Shown: piece by piece, positions 16,414 through 26,307 of the stretch
Layout: the number at the start of each line of letters is the position of its first letter
Numbering within the stretch: position 1 is the stretch's first letter
Notes under the pieces: model-generated
Database searches by the model: none
What the model was told of the DNA's origin: nothing
What the model saw: the letters and a program-made list of their open reading frames with translations, nothing else
Program-made: the position numbers and the translations under genes
Assembly: GCF_023823685.1 (NCBI RefSeq)
Contig: NZ_JAMXBF010000006.1
Coordinates: forward strand, 414,086-478,085
DNA length: 64,000 bases
Direction: 5' to 3'
From: Pseudomonas subflava
GTDB taxonomy: Bacteria; Pseudomonadota; Gammaproteobacteria; Pseudomonadales; Pseudomonadaceae

Positions 16414-17621
16414 GAGGTCTTTCCCTGATCACAGAAGGCTTGGCTGTTCTCTTCGAGGTGCGGTCGCAGCGATTTGAGGCGCGGCGAATGGGCCGGAAAC
16501 TTGCCGGCGATGGCGGGGAAGAGGCGGGTGAAGTGGAAGCACAGGAAAATCAGCGGCGCACGCCACCAGTAACCGCGAACGGCTTTTTCCAGGTCGATGC
16601 GCTTGCAGTGTTCGTCGGCCAGGCCGTTCAGGTGCTGATATAGCTGCTGGTTGAAGCGCGCGTCGCGGATGACCAGGTTGGCCTCGAGGTTGAGTGCCAG
16701 GCTCAGTGGGTCGAGATTGCTCGAACCCACGGTCGACCACTCGCGGTCGATCAACGCCACCTTGCCGTGCAGCGGACGCTGGCAGTACTCGAAGATCTCC
16801 ACACCATCGCGCAGCAGGTAGTTGTAGAGCATGCGCGAGAAGCCGCGGGCCCAGGGCATGTCGGGCTGGCCCTGGAGAATCAGGGTGACGCGCACGCCAC
16901 GGCGGGCGGCGTTGCGCATCTCGCGCAGCAGCCGGTAGCCGGGGAAGAAGTAGGCGTTGGCGATGATCAGCCGGTAGTTGGCTGCGCGAATGGCCTGCAG
17001 GTACTGCTGCTCGATGTCACGGCGGTGCTCGGTGTTGTCGCGCACCGACAGCAGCATGCGCGCGTCGCCGGCCGGGCGTGCGACGGGGCGCACCTGGCTC
17101 GGTTCTTCCAGCGCCGGGCGCATGATGCGCAGGCTGGAGGCGTGGATGTCGGCGACGATCGGGCCGACCACTTCCACCGCGTAGTCCTGCTTGGCCATGG
17201 GGCCGAAGTCGCCCAGGTGATCGGCGGAATAGTTGATGCCGCCGATGAAAGCGCGCTCGCCGTCGATCACCACCACCTTGCGGTGCAGGCGGCGGAACAG
17301 GTTGGTGCGCATGCCGAGCCAGCGCGGCGCCGGGTCGAAGATGTGGACGTGGACGCCGGCGCTGGTCATCGCCGCGACGAATTCCGGGGTCAGGTCGGCG
17401 GTGCCGTAGCCATCCGCCGTCAGCTCTACCCGCACGCCGCGGCTGGCGGCCTCGATCAACACCTGCTGCAGTTCCTGACCGACCTTGTCGTCGAAGATGA
17501 TGAAGGTCTCGATCAGCACCTCGCGGCGCGCCGCACGGATGCACTCGAACACCCGTGGGTAGAACTCTTCGCCGTTGATCAGCAGGTTGACCTGATTACC
17601 ATCGCGCCATTGGTACTTCAT
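16410..17621 (-). CDS. clsB: Cardiolipin synthase B (phospholipase D family)
   Basis: 403-residue PLD-superfamily enzyme with two HKD-type motifs: HRKVVVIDGERAFIGG in the first half and HGKVALIDREWSTVGSSN in the second. These form the phosphatidyl-transfer site that joins phosphatidylglycerol with another phospholipid to make cardiolipin. Like E. coli ClsB, and unlike ClsA, it lacks two N-terminal transmembrane helices; a hydrophobic stretch near residues 360-378 may anchor it. The ATG at 17621 overlaps the ybhP stop by four bases. Confidence 0.92.
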   Translation of the reverse strand: MKYQWRDGNQVNLLINGEEFYPRVFECIRAARREVLIETFIIFDDKVGQELQQVLIEAASRGVRVELTADGYGTADLTPEFVAAMTSAGVHVHIFDPAPRWLGMRTNLFRRLHRKVVVIDGERAFIGGINYSADHLGDFGPMAKQDYAVEVVGPIVADIHASSLRIMRPALEEPSQVRPVARPAGDARMLLSVRDNTEHRRDIEQQYLQAIRAANYRLIIANAYFFPGYRLLREMRNAARRGVRVTLILQGQPDMPWARGFSRMLYNYLLRDGVEIFEYCQRPLHGKVALIDREWSTVGSSNLDPLSLALNLEANLVIRDARFNQQLYQHLNGLADEHCKRIDLEKAVRGYWWRAPLIFLCFHFTRLFPAIAGKFPAHSPRLKSLRPHLEENSQAFCDQGKTS

Positions 17622-18400
17622 ATGTGGATCTCCACGGCCAAGGGAGCATGGTCGGAGAGGTGCGACCAGGGACGGGTGGACAGCACGGTCGGCTGGTGGC
17701 TGGTGACGTTGCGCACGTAGATGCGATCCAGGCGCAGCAGCGGCCAGCGCGCCGGGAAGCTCTTGGCCGGCTCGCCCAGTTCGCTGGCGAACACCTCGTG
17801 CATGCCCTGTTCGGCGAGCACGCCGCTGGCGCGCAGGCGCCAGTCGTTGAAGTCGCCGGCGACGATCACCGGCTCGTCCTTGGGCAGGCCGTCCAGCAGC
17901 TTGCACAGCAGGTTCAGCTGCTGGCGACGGTGCACCTCGCGCAGGCCCAGGTGCACGCAGATCGCATGGATGTTGCGCGGCCCCGGCACCTGCAGCGCGC
18001 AATGCAGCAGGCCGCGCTGCTCGACGACGCCGATCGACACGTCGAGGTTCTCGTAATGGCTGATCGGAAACTTGCTGAGCAGGGCGTTGCCGTGGTCGCC
18101 GTCCGGGTAGACGGCGTTGCGCCCGTAGGCGAACTGCGGCCACATGCTGTCGGCGAGGAACTCGTATTGCGGCGTTTCCGGCCAGTTGCGGTGGCGCTTG
18201 GCGTGGCGCTGGTGGGTGCCGAGCACCTCCTGCAGGAACACCAGGTCGGCTTCCGTGGCGCGCACGGCTTCGCGCAGCTCGGGGAGGATGAAGCGCCGGT
18301 TGAGGGCGGTGAAGCCCTTGTGCATGTTGATGGTCAGAATTCTCAGGCGGTGAACCGCCGGAGCGCTTTCCACGGTCATGATCTGAGCGGGCTCGGTCAT
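17618..18400 (-). CDS. ybhP: Endonuclease/exonuclease/phosphatase-family protein (YbhP-like)
   Basis: 260-residue EEP-fold metal-dependent hydrolase. Motifs in order are ILTINMHKG (metal-binding Asn), VFLQEV (catalytic Glu), an ICVHLGLR segment, VAGDFNDW (Asp-Phe-Asn), and the C-terminal SDHAPLAVE (catalytic Asp-His). The family covers nucleases, sphingomyelinases and phosphoinositide phosphatases; being fixed upstream of clsB suggests a phosphodiester on a lipid or head group rather than DNA, which is inference. The ATG at 18400 is chosen for its AGGAGG site and its ATGA overlap with the preceding DUF72 gene. Confidence 0.87.
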   Translation of the reverse strand: MTEPAQIMTVESAPAVHRLRILTINMHKGFTALNRRFILPELREAVRATEADLVFLQEVLGTHQRHAKRHRNWPETPQYEFLADSMWPQFAYGRNAVYPDGDHGNALLSKFPISHYENLDVSIGVVEQRGLLHCALQVPGPRNIHAICVHLGLREVHRRQQLNLLCKLLDGLPKDEPVIVAGDFNDWRLRASGVLAEQGMHEVFASELGEPAKSFPARWPLLRLDRIYVRNVTSHQPTVLSTRPWSHLSDHAPLAVEIHI

Positions 18401-19296
18401 GCAATGGCCTCCTGGCAATGGTCGGGGGCGACGCCCAGGCCTTCCATCAGATGGCGGGCGTCGTAGGGCGCGCGCACCTTCACATCGTTATCGAAGTAGC
18501 AGTACAGGTCGCGCGGGCGTCGCGCGGGCTTGTGTGCGGGGTCGATGAGCTGGGCGTCGTCGGGCTGCTCGCCGGTGGTCCAGGCCTCGATGCGCGCCTG
18601 CCAGCGCTGCAGGGCCTCGGGCGAATAGCCGCTGGTGTAGAGCTTCACGTCGCCGTGCAGGCGCAGATAGAGGAAGTCGGCGGTGATGTCCTCGGCGTAG
18701 GGCCACTTGCCGGCGGTGTCGGCCACCACCAGCGCCACGCCGTGGCGGCGCAGCTGTTCGACGAAGGCCGGGCAGCGGAAGCTGTCGTGGCGAATCTCCA
18801 CCGCGTGGCGCAGTTTCTGTCCCTTCGCCGCCTCCAGATAACCGGGCTGGTGCAGGCGGGCCTCGGCGTGGCGGGCGCAGCTGCGGGCCTGCTCGGTGTC
18901 GTGGGGCAGGTGGGCGAGGAAATCCTCGAATAGCGCCTCATCGAAGCGGAAACTCGGCGGAAACTGCCAGAGGAACGGGCCGAGCTTGTCCTTGAGCTGC
19001 AGCGGGCCGGAGGCGAAGAAGTTGGCCAGCGGCTGCTCGATTTCGCGCAGGCGCTTCACATGGGTGATGTAGCGCGGCGCCTTGACGCTGAAGACGAAGC
19101 CCGGCGGCGTGGTGTCGTACCAGCTGGCATAGCGCTGGGGCGTCTGCAGGCCGTAGAAGGAGCCGTTGATCTCGATGCTGCCGACCTGGCGCGAGGCGTA
19201 CTCGAGCTCCCGCCGCTGGGGCAGGCCCTTGGGGTAGAAGTCGCCACGCCATGGGCCGTAGCGCCACCCCGAAATCCCGATGCGGATGTCGCTCAT
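18397..19296 (-). CDS. DUF72 (YecE-like) protein
   Basis: 299-residue DUF72 protein with a TIM-barrel-like fold. It carries the usual opening (IGISGWRYGPWRGDFYP), the EINGSFYGLQ segment, FLWQFPP and the C-terminal YCYFDNDVKVRAPYDA. Biochemical function is not established for the family, though conserved acidic and aromatic residues suggest a hydrolase or lyase. It sits eight bases after the alcohol dehydrogenase gene and overlaps ybhP by four, so it is embedded in the long operon. An AGGGAGA site supports the start. Confidence 0.85.
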   Translation of the reverse strand: MSDIRIGISGWRYGPWRGDFYPKGLPQRRELEYASRQVGSIEINGSFYGLQTPQRYASWYDTTPPGFVFSVKAPRYITHVKRLREIEQPLANFFASGPLQLKDKLGPFLWQFPPSFRFDEALFEDFLAHLPHDTEQARSCARHAEARLHQPGYLEAAKGQKLRHAVEIRHDSFRCPAFVEQLRRHGVALVVADTAGKWPYAEDITADFLYLRLHGDVKLYTSGYSPEALQRWQARIEAWTTGEQPDDAQLIDPAHKPARRPRDLYCYFDNDVKVRAPYDARHLMEGLGVAPDHCQEAIA

Positions 19297-19304
19297 GGAT
19301 CTCC

Positions 19305-20615
19305 CTAGGAGCGCTTGGGCACCGTCATGGCCGGCGGGTCGCTGGCCGGAAAGGAATCTTCGATGGCCTCGTCGAGCCGCTCGTCCTCGGTGTTGTCCGC
19401 CTCGCCGATGCCAATCTGCATCTGCGGGTGCAGCTCGACCTTGACCCAGCCCTCGTCGCGCCGGTCAAAGGCCTTGAAGGCGTCGATCGCATCGCTCATC
19501 GGCCGAACCTGCGTGAGGATCTTGGTCGGGTTGATGCGCCGTTGCTGGATCAGCTCGATCAGCCGCGGGATGTACTTGCGGTGGTGGCAGTTGCCCATGT
19601 TGATGGTGAGGTTCTTGTTCATCGCAGCGCCGATGGGGAAGCTGCGCGCCTGCTGCGGATACACGCCGATGATCGACAGGGTCCCGGCCTTGTCCAGGGC
19701 TTCCACCGCCCACTGCATGGCCTGGCTCGGTGCGCTGCCCGGATGCCAGTTGGAGCCGTCCGGATGGGTCTTGGGGGTGATCGCCGCCATTTCCTGATGG
19801 AACTGCGCGGCCTGGGGCTGCGCCGTGTGGCAGGGGCACTCGGCATCCACGCCGACGGCATCGATGGCGCGGTCCACGCCGATGCCGTTGGTCAAGCGGC
19901 GCAGCGTTTCGACCGGATCTTCCCGATCGAAGTTGATGATCTCGGCGCCTTGCTTCTGCGCCATGCGCAGGCGATCGTCGAGGCGGTCGATGGCGAACAC
20001 CCGGGCCGCGCCCAGCAACTTGGCGCTGGCGATGGCGAACTGGCCCACCGGTCCGCAGCCGAACACGGCCACGGTGTCGCCGGGCGTGACCTCCGCCATC
20101 TCCGCGCCGAAGTAGCCGGTCGGGAAGATGTCCGAGAGCAGGATGGCCTGGTCGTCGCTGATCTCGCTGGGCAGCTTGACCAGCCCGACATGGGCAAAGG
20201 GAATGCGCGCCTTCTCCGCCTGCAGCCCATGGAAGGGCCCGGTGGGCTGCGGGCCGCCATAAAACGCCGTGCCGGCTTCCTTGCCGTTGGGGTTGGCATC
20301 GTCGCACTGGGCGTAATAGCCGGCACGGCAGTAGGAACAGTTGCCGCAGGCGATGGTGGACGGGATCACCACCCGGTCGCCGACCTGCAGGTTGCGTACG
20401 TCTTCGCCCAGGGCCTCGACGATGCCGACGCCCTCGTGGCCAAGGATGGTGCCGGCGGCCATGCCCGGAACCGTGCCGCGCACGAAGTGCAGGTCGGTCC
20501 CGCAGATGGCCGAGGCGGTGATCCGCACAATGGCGTCGGTGGGCGCCTGCAGCACCGGCTCCGGCACGTCGTCGAGGCGGATGTCGCCCACGTCATGGAA
20601 GACTACGGCTTTCAT
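19305..20615 (-). CDS. Zinc-dependent alcohol / formaldehyde-type dehydrogenase with SFPASDPP tail
   Basis: 436-residue MDR-family dehydrogenase. It shows the catalytic-zinc Cys (SAICGTDLH), GHEGVG, the structural-zinc loop CGNCSYCRAGYYAQC and the Rossmann motif GCGPVG. It resembles glutathione-independent formaldehyde dehydrogenase-like enzymes. The last 30 residues are an extension with acidic DERLDEAIEDSFPASDPPA, a short motif seen by itself at the C terminus of many small bacterial stress proteins. The ATG at 20615 has a GAGG site and lies seven bases after the CBS gene. The substrate is not determinable. Confidence 0.87.
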   Translation of the reverse strand: MKAVVFHDVGDIRLDDVPEPVLQAPTDAIVRITASAICGTDLHFVRGTVPGMAAGTILGHEGVGIVEALGEDVRNLQVGDRVVIPSTIACGNCSYCRAGYYAQCDDANPNGKEAGTAFYGGPQPTGPFHGLQAEKARIPFAHVGLVKLPSEISDDQAILLSDIFPTGYFGAEMAEVTPGDTVAVFGCGPVGQFAIASAKLLGAARVFAIDRLDDRLRMAQKQGAEIINFDREDPVETLRRLTNGIGVDRAIDAVGVDAECPCHTAQPQAAQFHQEMAAITPKTHPDGSNWHPGSAPSQAMQWAVEALDKAGTLSIIGVYPQQARSFPIGAAMNKNLTINMGNCHHRKYIPRLIELIQQRRINPTKILTQVRPMSDAIDAFKAFDRRDEGWVKVELHPQMQIGIGEADNTEDERLDEAIEDSFPASDPPAMTVPKRS

Positions 20616-20622
20616 GGGCGCC

Positions 20623-21036
20623 TCAATGGGCCTGGGCCACACCGCGCAGCACGGTGCTGCTGGTCGTTTCGCTGCGGGCGCTGGCGATGTTGCCGAGCGA
20701 GACCACGCCGATCAGGTGCTTCTCGCGGCTCAGCACCGGCAGGCGGCGCTTCTGGATATCCGCCATGTTCTGCGCCACGTGCTGCACGTCCTCGTCCTCG
20801 AAGCAGTAGCGCACGTTGCCGCTCATTACCCGGCGCACCGGCGTATCGCCGTCGAGGCCTTCGGCCACGGCGCGGATGGTGATGTCGCGGTCGGTGACCA
20901 TGCCTACTAGGCGATCATGGTCTTCCACCAGCAGGGCGCCACTGTCGATGCGCGCCATCAGCGAGGCGGCCTCGCGGATGGTCTGTTCGGGGCGGACGGT
21001 CTGTACGTTGCGGGTCATGATGTCGCAAATCTTCAT
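20623..21036 (-). CDS. Tandem CBS-domain protein
   Basis: 137 residues composed almost wholly of two CBS domains (about 7-60 and 70-125), including the pattern LVGMVTDRDIT and LIGVVSLGNIA. Such stand-alone pairs bind adenine nucleotides and report energy state, often in stress loci. An AGGAGG site precedes the ATG at 21036. The 62-base gap to glgX is the largest inside the long operon, so an internal promoter is possible here. Binding partner unknown. Confidence 0.88.
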   Translation of the reverse strand: MKICDIMTRNVQTVRPEQTIREAASLMARIDSGALLVEDHDRLVGMVTDRDITIRAVAEGLDGDTPVRRVMSGNVRYCFEDEDVQHVAQNMADIQKRRLPVLSREKHLIGVVSLGNIASARSETTSSTVLRGVAQAH

Positions 21037-21098
21037 GCTGTCCTCCTGGGCGTTGAAATCAGCCTACTGAGGTTGGGACTGGAGGCGACCAGGCCGGT

Positions 21099-23225
<2,127 letters not shown>

Positions 23226-23233
23226 GATTGACC

Positions 23234-23509
23234 TCAGAGTTTCGGAGTCTTGGTGCTGGCGCGCGGCGCGCGGGGCTTCTTCAGCAGGGCTGGTTTCTCG
23301 GCCTCGGCTTCCGCCTCGGCCAGGGTCACCGCCTTGGGCTTGCTGATGCGCTTGGGCTTGAGCGGCTGCTGCAGCTGGTCGCCGGCCTTCTCGGCTTCGG
23401 CGAGCTTGCACGCCATCTGCCAGTGGCGCTCTTCCTGGCCGGCGGGGCGGCCTTCAGATTCCCAGATCTGGTAGGCGAATTCGCGGATGCGCTGTTCATC
23501 GGTGTTCAT
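23234..23509 (-). CDS. DUF2934 protein
   Basis: 91-residue protein with an N-terminal DUF2934 helix-turn-helix-like module (RIREFAYQIWESEGRPAGQEERHWQMA) and a lysine/alanine/proline-rich disordered tail with an EAEAEAE stretch. DUF2934 proteins recur in Proteobacteria next to glycogen and trehalose genes; function is unknown. It overlaps treY by four bases (ATGA), so it is made in step with the enzymes. The basic tail could bind polymer or nucleic acid; this is a guess. Confidence 0.85.
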   Translation of the reverse strand: MNTDEQRIREFAYQIWESEGRPAGQEERHWQMACKLAEAEKAGDQLQQPLKPKRISKPKAVTLAEAEAEAEKPALLKKPRAPRASTKTPKL

Positions 23510-26307
23510 GACGAGGCTCCTGGGGCAGGGAGGGGTTTGAGGCAGAAGAGATTGACGGGGAAATCCGCCAGCACCTCGGCCAGCGGCAGTTCGCCGCGGC
23601 TGTCCGGCTGGTGGGGTGGAAAAATGCCGGTCAGGTGAAGGTCGGAGAACTCCGGCGGCAGTACCACGCGGGTATCGCCCCAGCGTTCGGCGGGCACATG
23701 CGGAACAGCGCGGTTACCCAGCAGGCCCGCGGCCAGGCGCGGCACCACGGCCACCAGGTGCACGTCGCCCAGGCTGCGGGAAAAGGCCAGCACCCGGTCG
23801 GCCTGTTCGCCGACGACCTGCAGCGGGCGATAGTCGCCCTCGGTGAATAGCTGGGGCCGGGCATGCCGGATGGCCAGCAGATTGGCGATCAGCCATTGCT
23901 TGATGCGACCGTCGCGCCATTGCCGCAACAGCTCGCCCGGCTCTTCCAGGCCGCTGAGCGAGTCCACCCGCGCGTCGAAGTCCACCGGCCGACGGTTGTC
24001 CGGGTCGACCATGCTGAAGTCCCAGTATTCGCAGCCCTGGTACAGATCGGGCACGCCCGGCGCGCTGAGGCGCAGCAGGCATTGCACCAGCGAATTGAGC
24101 GCGCCGGCAGGCGCCAGGCTGTCCACCGCGGCGACCAGTTCCCGGCGCAGCTCGAGGCCCTCGGGCGCGGTCAGCAGCCGCTCGAGGAAATCGCCGCAGG
24201 CGGCCTCGTGCTCGGCATTGGGCGCGCTCCAGCTGCTGTTGAGCTTGGCCTCGCGCAGGGCCTTCTCCTGCCAGCCGCGCATGCGCTGCAGGTAGGCCTG
24301 CAGGCCCGCCTCGTCGTCGGCGCCGAGTTGCAGCGGCCAGCTGCCGAGCAGGGCCTGGTAGAGAATCAGTTCCTCACCGGCGCTGGGTGCTTCGGCGCTG
24401 GTGCGCAGCGGCTCGGCCAGTTGCCGCCAGTGGCGCACCCGCTCGGCGAACCAGTCGGCGCGCTCGCTGATCACGGCGAGCCGAGTTCGGCTGTCCTCGC
24501 CACGCTTGTGGTCGTGGGTCGCGGTGCCGAGCAGGCTGGTGGGAAAGTGCTGCGCGCGTTCCTGGCAGCACTGGTGGAAATGCTCCGGCGGGCGGCTGAA
24601 ATGCTCGGCCTCGAAGCCCACGTCATAGCGCGACAGCAGCAGGCCGCTGCGATAGAACGCGGTGTCTTCCACGGCCTTGGCGGCCACCGGCGAGGTCAGC
24701 TGCTGGAAGCGGCCCATCACCCGGGCGCGCAGCTTGCGCGGGCGGCCCGGCGGCAGTTCGAACAGCGGCTGGCCGCCGAGCCAGCGGTCCAGGTGATCGA
24801 GCATCGGCCAGTCGGTTTCGGCCAGGGTCTGGCGTGCGCCGTCCAGCGCCTGCTGGAAGATGCGCTGGTCCTGCTCGGAGCGGCCGCAGGCGCTGACGTA
24901 GGTGCGGTACACCGGGAAATGCACGATCAGTTCGACGAGCGCGCGGCGAATCGAGCCGAGGGTCAGGTCGCGGGTGGCGATGTCGTTGCGCGCCACCTGC
25001 AGCAAGCCTTGCGCCACTTCCTCCAGGTCGCCGGCCAGGTTGCTGCCCAGCACTAGGCGTCTCGCTTCCAGCACTTCCTCGGCGAACTCCGCGGTGCGGC
25101 CGCTCAGCTCGCTCCACAGCGCGCGCAACGTTTGCTCGCCCTGCGGGTCGTGCTGCAGCAGCGACACCTGGTTCATGAATTCGTAGCCGGTGGTGCCGTC
25201 GACGTTCCAGTCAACGGGCAGGTGCTCGCCGGCACCGAGGATCTTTTCGACGTAGATCGGGAAATGCTGGCCGAACATCGCCTGCGGGCGCTTCTCCAGC
25301 AGCCCGTCGATGCGCCGGCGCAGGCGGCGGCAGTAGGCGCGCGGGTTGGCCAGGCCGTCGACGTGGTCAATGCGCAGGCCGTCGACCAGGCCGCGCTCGA
25401 CCAGCTCGAAGATCTTCTCGTGGGTCAGCTCGAAGACTTCCGGCCGCTCGACGCGCAGGCCGCCCAGTTCATTTATGTCGAAGAAGCGCCGCCAGTTGAT
25501 GTCGTCCGCCGCGGTGCGCCAACTGGCCACCCGGTAATGCTGGCGCTCGAGCAAACGGTGCAGGCGTTGCAGACCTTCCTCGCTGTCGCAGCGGTAGCGC
25601 GCCAGGGCCCGCGGGATGGCGTCGCCGGTCACGTCCGGGGAGCCGAGCCGGCTCAGTTCGGCGAACAGTTCGTGGGCATTCTGCCAGGCGTCCGCCGCGC
25701 CGCGCAGGGCGTCGAAGCGGCCGGCCAGTTCGCTCAGCTGCGGCTGGTCGGCGCCGCGCAGGATCTCGCCGAAGCTCGGCGGAGTGATCGGCAGGCGATG
25801 CTCGAAGTGCTGGGCATAGAAGGCGCCGCGGTCGCGGTCGAAATGCAGGCCGATGCTGCCCTCGCTCAGCGCCTGGCCGTAGTCGCAGCGCAGGAACGGC
25901 ACCAGCAGCTGGCCGGCCAGCAGCGGGTCGTGGGAGTGCCACTGGATGTCGAAGAACTTAGCGTAGGGGCTGTTCTGGCCCCATTCCAGCAGGTCCAGCC
26001 ACCAGGGATTGGCGTCGCCGCCGACGGCCATGTGGTTGGGCACGATATCCAGGATCAGGCCGATGCCGCGGCCGTGCAGCGCCTCGACGAAACGCAGCAG
26101 CCCGGGCTCGCCTCCCAGCTCGGGGTTGATCCGGGTCGGGTCGACCACGTCGTAGCCATGCATCGAGCCGGGGCGGGCGGTGAGCAGTGGCGAGGCGTAG
26201 ACGTGGCTGATGCCCAGGCGCGAAAAATAGGGCACCAAGGGCACCGCGTCGTCCAGGGTGAAGCCCTGGTGGAACTGCAGGCGCAGGGTGCCGCGCAACT
26301 CAATCAT
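23506..26307 (-). CDS. treY: Malto-oligosyltrehalose synthase TreY
   Basis: 933-residue GH13 enzyme that isomerises the reducing-end alpha-1,4 link of a maltodextrin to alpha,alpha-1,1, giving a trehalosyl end. It begins MIELRGTLRLQFHQGFTLDDA, the usual TreY start, and shows VPNHMAVGG, GLRIDHVDGLANP (nucleophile) and PDLYQGCEYWDFSMVDPDNRRPVD near the C terminus. It partners with TreZ, encoded two genes upstream. The ATG at 26307 has GGAGG and overlaps the malQ stop by eight bases. Confidence 0.95.
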   Translation of the reverse strand: MIELRGTLRLQFHQGFTLDDAVPLVPYFSRLGISHVYASPLLTARPGSMHGYDVVDPTRINPELGGEPGLLRFVEALHGRGIGLILDIVPNHMAVGGDANPWWLDLLEWGQNSPYAKFFDIQWHSHDPLLAGQLLVPFLRCDYGQALSEGSIGLHFDRDRGAFYAQHFEHRLPITPPSFGEILRGADQPQLSELAGRFDALRGAADAWQNAHELFAELSRLGSPDVTGDAIPRALARYRCDSEEGLQRLHRLLERQHYRVASWRTAADDINWRRFFDINELGGLRVERPEVFELTHEKIFELVERGLVDGLRIDHVDGLANPRAYCRRLRRRIDGLLEKRPQAMFGQHFPIYVEKILGAGEHLPVDWNVDGTTGYEFMNQVSLLQHDPQGEQTLRALWSELSGRTAEFAEEVLEARRLVLGSNLAGDLEEVAQGLLQVARNDIATRDLTLGSIRRALVELIVHFPVYRTYVSACGRSEQDQRIFQQALDGARQTLAETDWPMLDHLDRWLGGQPLFELPPGRPRKLRARVMGRFQQLTSPVAAKAVEDTAFYRSGLLLSRYDVGFEAEHFSRPPEHFHQCCQERAQHFPTSLLGTATHDHKRGEDSRTRLAVISERADWFAERVRHWRQLAEPLRTSAEAPSAGEELILYQALLGSWPLQLGADDEAGLQAYLQRMRGWQEKALREAKLNSSWSAPNAEHEAACGDFLERLLTAPEGLELRRELVAAVDSLAPAGALNSLVQCLLRLSAPGVPDLYQGCEYWDFSMVDPDNRRPVDFDARVDSLSGLEEPGELLRQWRDGRIKQWLIANLLAIRHARPQLFTEGDYRPLQVVGEQADRVLAFSRSLGDVHLVAVVPRLAAGLLGNRAVPHVPAERWGDTRVVLPPEFSDLHLTGIFPPHQPDSRGELPLAEVLADFPVNLFCLKPLPAPGASS

